From Aquibacillus rhizosphaerae (lineage in GTDB: Bacteria; Bacillota; Bacilli; Bacillales; Amphibacillaceae): a stretch of 64,000 nt of DNA. The notes beneath the pieces are model-generated. The model ran no database searches and was not told the origin of the DNA. It saw only the letters and a program-made list of their open reading frames with translations. Where the stretch lies: positions 62,001-126,000 of the forward strand of contig NZ_JASTZU010000027.1 of assembly GCF_030282825.1 (NCBI RefSeq), read 5' to 3'. Both the position numbers and the translations under genes were made by a program. This document shows, in pieces, positions 60,432 to 64,000 of this stretch; within the stretch, counting starts at the first letter, position 1, and each line of letters opens with the position of its first letter.

Positions 60432-62458
60432 TGAAATCCACTGAAAAAAGACTGTTTGCGTATGCCATGTTCTATAAAAAAACTATTTTTATTGGATTAA
60501 TTTGTTTGCTAATCGCAGTGTCACTTGAATTAGCTGGGCCTTTTATCGCTAAACGTATCATCGATGAACACATAACAGGAATTGAATCGACCTGGTATCA
60601 AGTCGGGGAGAATGCAGATAAAGAAACAGTTGTTTATAAACGTAACTTTTACAAAAGGTCAGATAGATTTGATGCTGATGATAAAAAGATTGGAGAGGGA
60701 ACCCTATTACAAGTTAATAGAGACTTTTATTGGGTAAATGAAGCGGTTCCCCTATCTGGTACAAGAACCATAAGTAATGGTGAATTAATAATACAAACAC
60801 CTGAGCTAAACAAACGTTATTCTCCTGAAAAATTATCACTTAATCAGCTTTATCAATTTTTCAAACCGGAACAACGCCCGATTGTGTACTTGTTGGTCAT
60901 TTATGTCCTATTATTACTCATTGCGGCAGCTTTTCAATTTGGTAAAACCTTTCTGTTGCAAAAAGCATCTAATCGTATCGTGCAAAAAATGAGAAATGAT
61001 GTTTTTCATCACACGCAAAAAGTACCAATCAATTATTATGTTGATAGACCGGCCGGAAAAATAGTAGCTAGAATAACAAATGATACAGAAGCCGTTAGAG
61101 ACTTATATGAAAGAGTATTATCTATCTTTATAACTAGTATCATATATATGGCAGGGATTTATGTGGCACTATTTCTATTAGATGCCCGATTGGCTGTATT
61201 CTGTCTATTATTAATTCCGATTGTTTACTATTGGATGAAACTATATAAATATTTTGGGACTAAATACAATACGGTAATTCGATCGACAATTAGTGAAATA
61301 AACGGCAATATTAATGAATCTATTCGGGGAATGTCCATCATTCAAGCTTTTAGCAAAGAAAAACAAGTGAAAAGTGAATTTGAGATATTAAATGAAAGAC
61401 ATTTTTTATACCAACGGAAATTAGTTAAGTTAAGTGCATTAACATCTCATAACTTGGTGACGGTATTAAGAAATTTGGCTTTTGTCGGATTGATATGGTA
61501 TTTTGGTTCTTCGTCACTTGGTATAGAAAGTGTTGTAAGTGCAGGGGTTTTGTATGCCTTTGTAGATTATTTAAACCGTTTATTTGGTCCAGTTAATGAC
61601 ATTGTCAATCAATTACCCCTGTTGGAACAAGCGCGAGTTGCATCAAGCAGAGTATTCGAACTGATTGATCACGAAGGAGAAGAAAGACGTAACGAACCAA
61701 TTAAACGGTATGATGGGCATGTTATTTTCGACTCTGTATCCTTTGCTTATAATGATGAAGACTTTGTTTTAAAGGATATTCATTTTAATATCTCTCCTGG
61801 TAAAACAGCCGCATTTGTCGGCCATACTGGTTCGGGAAAAAGCTCAATAATGAATCTTTTATTTCGTTTCTATGATCCACAAAAAGGTAGAATAATGATT
61901 GACGGAATAGATACTCAAACATTGTCGAGACAACAAGTTAGAAGTCATATGGGGATTGTTTTACAAGATCCATTTTTATTTAGCGGAACGATTTTGTCGA
62001 ATGTAACCATGAATGACCAAGATATTTCCCGGGAAATGGCGATTAAAGCTTTAGAATCAGTGGGAGCAGATCGCTTTATAGCGAAACTCCCTAAAGGTTA
62101 TGATGAACCTGTAAATGAAGGTGCTAGTACATTGTCAATGGGAGAAAGACAATTAATATCTTTCGCTAGAGCATTAGCATTTAATCCAGCAATTCTGATT
62201 TTAGATGAAGCAACAGCTAATATCGACACGGAAACAGAATCCATGATTCAACGAGCACTAGAGGTAATTAAAGATGGAAGGACAACATTAGTGATTGCTC
62301 ATCGACTTTCTACTATACAACAAGCAGATCATATTTTTGTTTTGGATCATGGTATAATTAAAGAACAAGGTAATCATCACCAGTTGATAAGAGAAAAAGG
62401 TATTTATTACAATATGTACCAAATGCAACAAGGTAAAATTAAAATAGCAGTTAGTTGA
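60431..62458 (+). CDS. bmrD: Heterodimeric multidrug ABC exporter, subunit YheH/BmrD type
   Basis: A 675-aa half-transporter, matching YheH (BmrD, 673 aa). Between helices 1 and 2 it has the long extracellular insertion (about residues 45-140) characteristic of this subunit. The nucleotide-binding domain has Walker A GHTGSGKSS (about 460), Q-loop GIVLQDPFLF, an atypical signature STLSMGERQLISFARAL (Met for the usual Gly) and Walker B AILILDEATANID with an intact catalytic Glu. Its ATG overlaps the bmrC-type stop (TAATG). It contributes the hydrolysing Walker site of the heterodimer. Confidence 0.94.
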   Translation: MKSTEKRLFAYAMFYKKTIFIGLICLLIAVSLELAGPFIAKRIIDEHITGIESTWYQVGENADKETVVYKRNFYKRSDRFDADDKKIGEGTLLQVNRDFYWVNEAVPLSGTRTISNGELIIQTPELNKRYSPEKLSLNQLYQFFKPEQRPIVYLLVIYVLLLLIAAAFQFGKTFLLQKASNRIVQKMRNDVFHHTQKVPINYYVDRPAGKIVARITNDTEAVRDLYERVLSIFITSIIYMAGIYVALFLLDARLAVFCLLLIPIVYYWMKLYKYFGTKYNTVIRSTISEINGNINESIRGMSIIQAFSKEKQVKSEFEILNERHFLYQRKLVKLSALTSHNLVTVLRNLAFVGLIWYFGSSSLGIESVVSAGVLYAFVDYLNRLFGPVNDIVNQLPLLEQARVASSRVFELIDHEGEERRNEPIKRYDGHVIFDSVSFAYNDEDFVLKDIHFNISPGKTAAFVGHTGSGKSSIMNLLFRFYDPQKGRIMIDGIDTQTLSRQQVRSHMGIVLQDPFLFSGTILSNVTMNDQDISREMAIKALESVGADRFIAKLPKGYDEPVNEGASTLSMGERQLISFARALAFNPAILILDEATANIDTETESMIQRALEVIKDGRTTLVIAHRLSTIQQADHIFVLDHGIIKEQGNHHQLIREKGIYYNMYQMQQGKIKIAVS

Positions 62459-62637
62459 GTCAATTTCATAATTACCTTATTCAGTCATCTAAGACAATAT
62501 TTAGTTTGGAAATAGTTTTATCCAACTATATATTGTTGTAGGTGACGACAAAATTGGTATTATGAAATTGATTAAGATAATATATTTTGTTAGTAATCAT
62601 TGTTGTAGGCTTAATTCTGTGCACTTGAGGTGAGTAT

Positions 62638-63465
62638 ATGAGCAAATCAGATAATTTTCATGAGGATATTATTGACGAAGATTTATATGAAGAGATTGAT
62701 GAAGAAGAGCTCCTTGTAATAATTGAAATGGAACAAAAAAAAGCTCACCAAAAAGAGGCAGATGCAAAGGAAAGGAAAGAAGTAAAGCGACCATTTCCTA
62801 AATGGGCCTTTTGGTCTATCGCAGTAGCCATGTTTATAAATGTTATTGCGATTATTCCTCAAACATATTCGATTCCGGCAATCGATTTCCTGGTTACATC
62901 AGCAAAACTAGTTTCGGATCCAACTATTGATACGTATCAGGAGTCAGTTGTTGTAATAGAGGCTGGTAACAGTAAGGGGACAGGATTCTCCATTGCTGCT
63001 GATGGTGTAATCATTACTAATCATCATGTTATTGAGGATGAAAGCAATATAATGGTAGCTTATCCGGACCAAGGTTTATTTGCTGCAGAAGTTGTTCATG
63101 CATATCCAGATATTGATTTAGCAGTATTACAAGTAGATGGGGAAGAACTTCCACACCTGAATTTGGCTAAAGAAACAACATTCAACGAGAATGAACACAT
63201 TTATTTTATTGGAAATCCTTTAAGATTCAATGGTATTGCTAATGAGGGAGAAATTTTAGGATATACTCAGCTTGAAAGTTGGGATAAACAAGTGCTTATG
63301 TTACAAGCACCAGTATATCGAGGAAATAGCGGAAGTCCTGTTATCAATAGTGATGGGGAAGTAATTGGTGTCATTTTTGCTACATTAAATCATGATACAC
63401 ATGGGAAAGTAGGTTTAGCTGTTCCCATCGATTATTACTATCAAAGTCAAGATACAAATGATTAA
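62638..63465 (+). CDS. Membrane-anchored trypsin-like serine protease (HtrA-like, no PDZ)
   Basis: A 275-aa protein. A strongly acidic, then basic cytoplasmic segment (about 1-53) is followed by one transmembrane helix (about 55-75) and an S1C protease domain. The catalytic triad is visible: His in VIITNHHVIED, Asp in YPDIDLAVLQV and Ser in VYRGNSGSPVIN. No PDZ domain follows, so it is shorter than HtrA/DegP. It probably acts outside the membrane in protein quality control or processing. GAGGTGAG precedes ATG 62638. The 180-base gap after the exporter gene contains no clear terminator. Confidence 0.88.
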   Translation: MSKSDNFHEDIIDEDLYEEIDEEELLVIIEMEQKKAHQKEADAKERKEVKRPFPKWAFWSIAVAMFINVIAIIPQTYSIPAIDFLVTSAKLVSDPTIDTYQESVVVIEAGNSKGTGFSIAADGVIITNHHVIEDESNIMVAYPDQGLFAAEVVHAYPDIDLAVLQVDGEELPHLNLAKETTFNENEHIYFIGNPLRFNGIANEGEILGYTQLESWDKQVLMLQAPVYRGNSGSPVINSDGEVIGVIFATLNHDTHGKVGLAVPIDYYYQSQDTND

Positions 63466-63506
63466 TAGGGAAGAAGTAAATGTCATATACCGTGATATCT
63501 AGTATA

Positions 63507-63545
63507 GAAACCAATGAGTAAGATTAATTACTCATTGGTTTCTTT
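63507..63545 (+). terminator. Intrinsic terminator of the HtrA-like gene
   Basis: GAAACCAATGAGTA pairs with ACTCATTGGTTTC across a 10-base loop and is followed by TTTTC. Confidence 0.85.
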
Positions 63546-63715
63546 TCTGATACAAAACCTGACAAATATTTTAAACTACGTTAACAAAGTGGTCATTAAG
63601 TACTAATTTTTGATATAACTTTTTAATAAATTGTTAACGAAAACAAATAGATATAAAGAAAGAGTTGATATATGATTGTACTTATTATTAATTATGATTA
63701 AGATGGAGAACCCAA

Positions 63716-63853
63716 ATGAGTAAATTGAAGAAATTATATATAAATATGTTAAAAATAAAACAAATTGTTTTGTGCAGACAAAAAAACAATAGAAGTTACG
63801 AAATTTATAGTATTGGTGGTGGCAAAAGCTATGGAATGCCAGCCAAAAAATGA
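63716..63853 (+). CDS. Possible small ORF overlapping sigI (45 aa)
   Basis: ATG 63716 after TGGAGA opens 45 codons, rich in Lys, Ile and Tyr at first and ending SIGGGKSYGMPAKK. It overlaps the sigI start by 23 bases in another frame. The Gly-rich end simply translates the sigI ribosome binding site, so it may be a leader or a chance frame. No family recognised. Confidence 0.3.
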   Translation: MSKLKKLYINMLKIKQIVLCRQKNNRSYEIYSIGGGKSYGMPAKK

Positions 63854-64000
63854 TTACATTTCTTTAGAACAACAAGTGGAATTAGTTCAACAAGGCGATC
63901 ACGAAATACAAAATTACTTATTGAAAATTTATCAGCCATTTATCGCTAAAAATGTATCTCAAGTATGTAAAAGATATATCAGTCCAACGAGAGATGATGA
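63831..64000 (+). CDS. sigI: RNA polymerase sigma factor SigI, N-terminal part (cut by window end)
   Basis: The open frame from ATG 63831 reads YISLEQQVELVQQGDHEIQN, YLLKIYQPFIAKNVSQVCKR and YISPTRDD before the window ends. The LEQQVELVQQGD, QPFIAK and VSxVCKRYI blocks match the N-terminal region of SigI, the alternative sigma factor for heat and cell-envelope stress in Bacillus. GGTGGTGG lies 8 bases before the ATG; in-frame TTG and GTG codons at 63813 and 63816 are alternative starts. The anti-sigma gene rsgI would be expected downstream. Confidence 0.85.
   Translation, partial: MECQPKNDYISLEQQVELVQQGDHEIQNYLLKIYQPFIAKNVSQVCKRYISPTRDD

Noticed and set aside
1-64000. CRISPR arrays, insertion sequences, prophage or replication origin
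   Set aside because: No regularly spaced repeats, transposase or integrase frames, phage modules or DnaA-box clusters were found.

Overview
The window comes from a low-GC, endospore-forming Firmicute of the Bacillaceae type. The evidence is AGGAGG-type ribosome binding sites, a gerA-type germination operon, prkA and yhbH, a CotX-like coat remnant, a gamma-SASP-like gene, sigI, sigma-D and sigma-G type promoters and MntR boxes. A halotolerant genus such as Oceanobacillus or Virgibacillus would fit, but the sequence alone does not settle the genus. It is mostly chromosomal backbone. I see no prophage, intact insertion sequence or CRISPR array.

Layout. 1-8.7 kb: end of glpD, a YdhK-type lipoprotein, an EAL-domain remnant, a sortase-anchored 5'-nucleotidase, uvsE, a sigma-D-driven chemoreceptor, a 55-aa acidic lipoprotein, a cysteine-free HMA-like protein and a frameshifted SASP-like gene. 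8.7-16 kb: amino acid permease, gvpU-like gene, asnA, LysE-family exporter, membrane-anchored M23 peptidase and a YhaQP-like ABC exporter. 16.3-18.6 kb: a palindromic dispersed repeat, then a ZIP metal transporter behind a promoter with a palindromic operator, and two small genes. 18.7-26.4 kb: HpaB-like oxygenase, DJ-1/PfpI protein, a small P-loop kinase, dat and mntABCD with two MntR boxes. 26.5-27.1 kb: tRNA-Gly(UCC), preceded by a duplicated tRNA 5' half, then a second repeat copy. 27-35 kb: ABC-class ATPase, queG, ogt, an amidase-like protein, trmL, a 30-aa membrane peptide and prkA. 34.8-41.5 kb: a third, full-length repeat copy, odhAB and yhbH. 41.7-46.8 kb: an SbtA-like bicarbonate permease and an MpsC-like (DUF2294) gene with terminator-like hairpins before each start, DUF3231, a CBO0543-type membrane protein, broken coat genes and a lipoprotein. 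46.9-53.3 kb: nucleoside transporter, aldehyde dehydrogenase, MATE exporter, murG and two small zinc-ribbon membrane proteins. 53.3-57.9 kb: gerA operon and a beta-carbonic anhydrase. 57.9-62.5 kb: a heterodimeric multidrug ABC exporter (BmrCD/YheIH type) with a long regulatory leader. 62.6-64 kb: a membrane-anchored HtrA-like protease and the start of sigI.

The most interesting signal is the leader of the ABC exporter at 57953-58674. A near-consensus promoter drives a 26-codon leader ORF. Its Shine-Dalgarno region (AGGTCACG), an internal segment (GTGACCTT) and the 5' arm of an intrinsic terminator (AAGGTCACG) are mutually exclusive pairing partners. This is the architecture of a ribosome-controlled transcription attenuator. 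It is followed by a second terminator and a diverged tandem duplication of an 18-codon mini-ORF (both copies end W-[R/K]-E-S-G-stop) together with the first codons of the exporter. A second candidate is the DUF2294-sbtA unit: its attenuator-like hairpin ends 26 nt before the sbtA start, leaving no room for a separate promoter.
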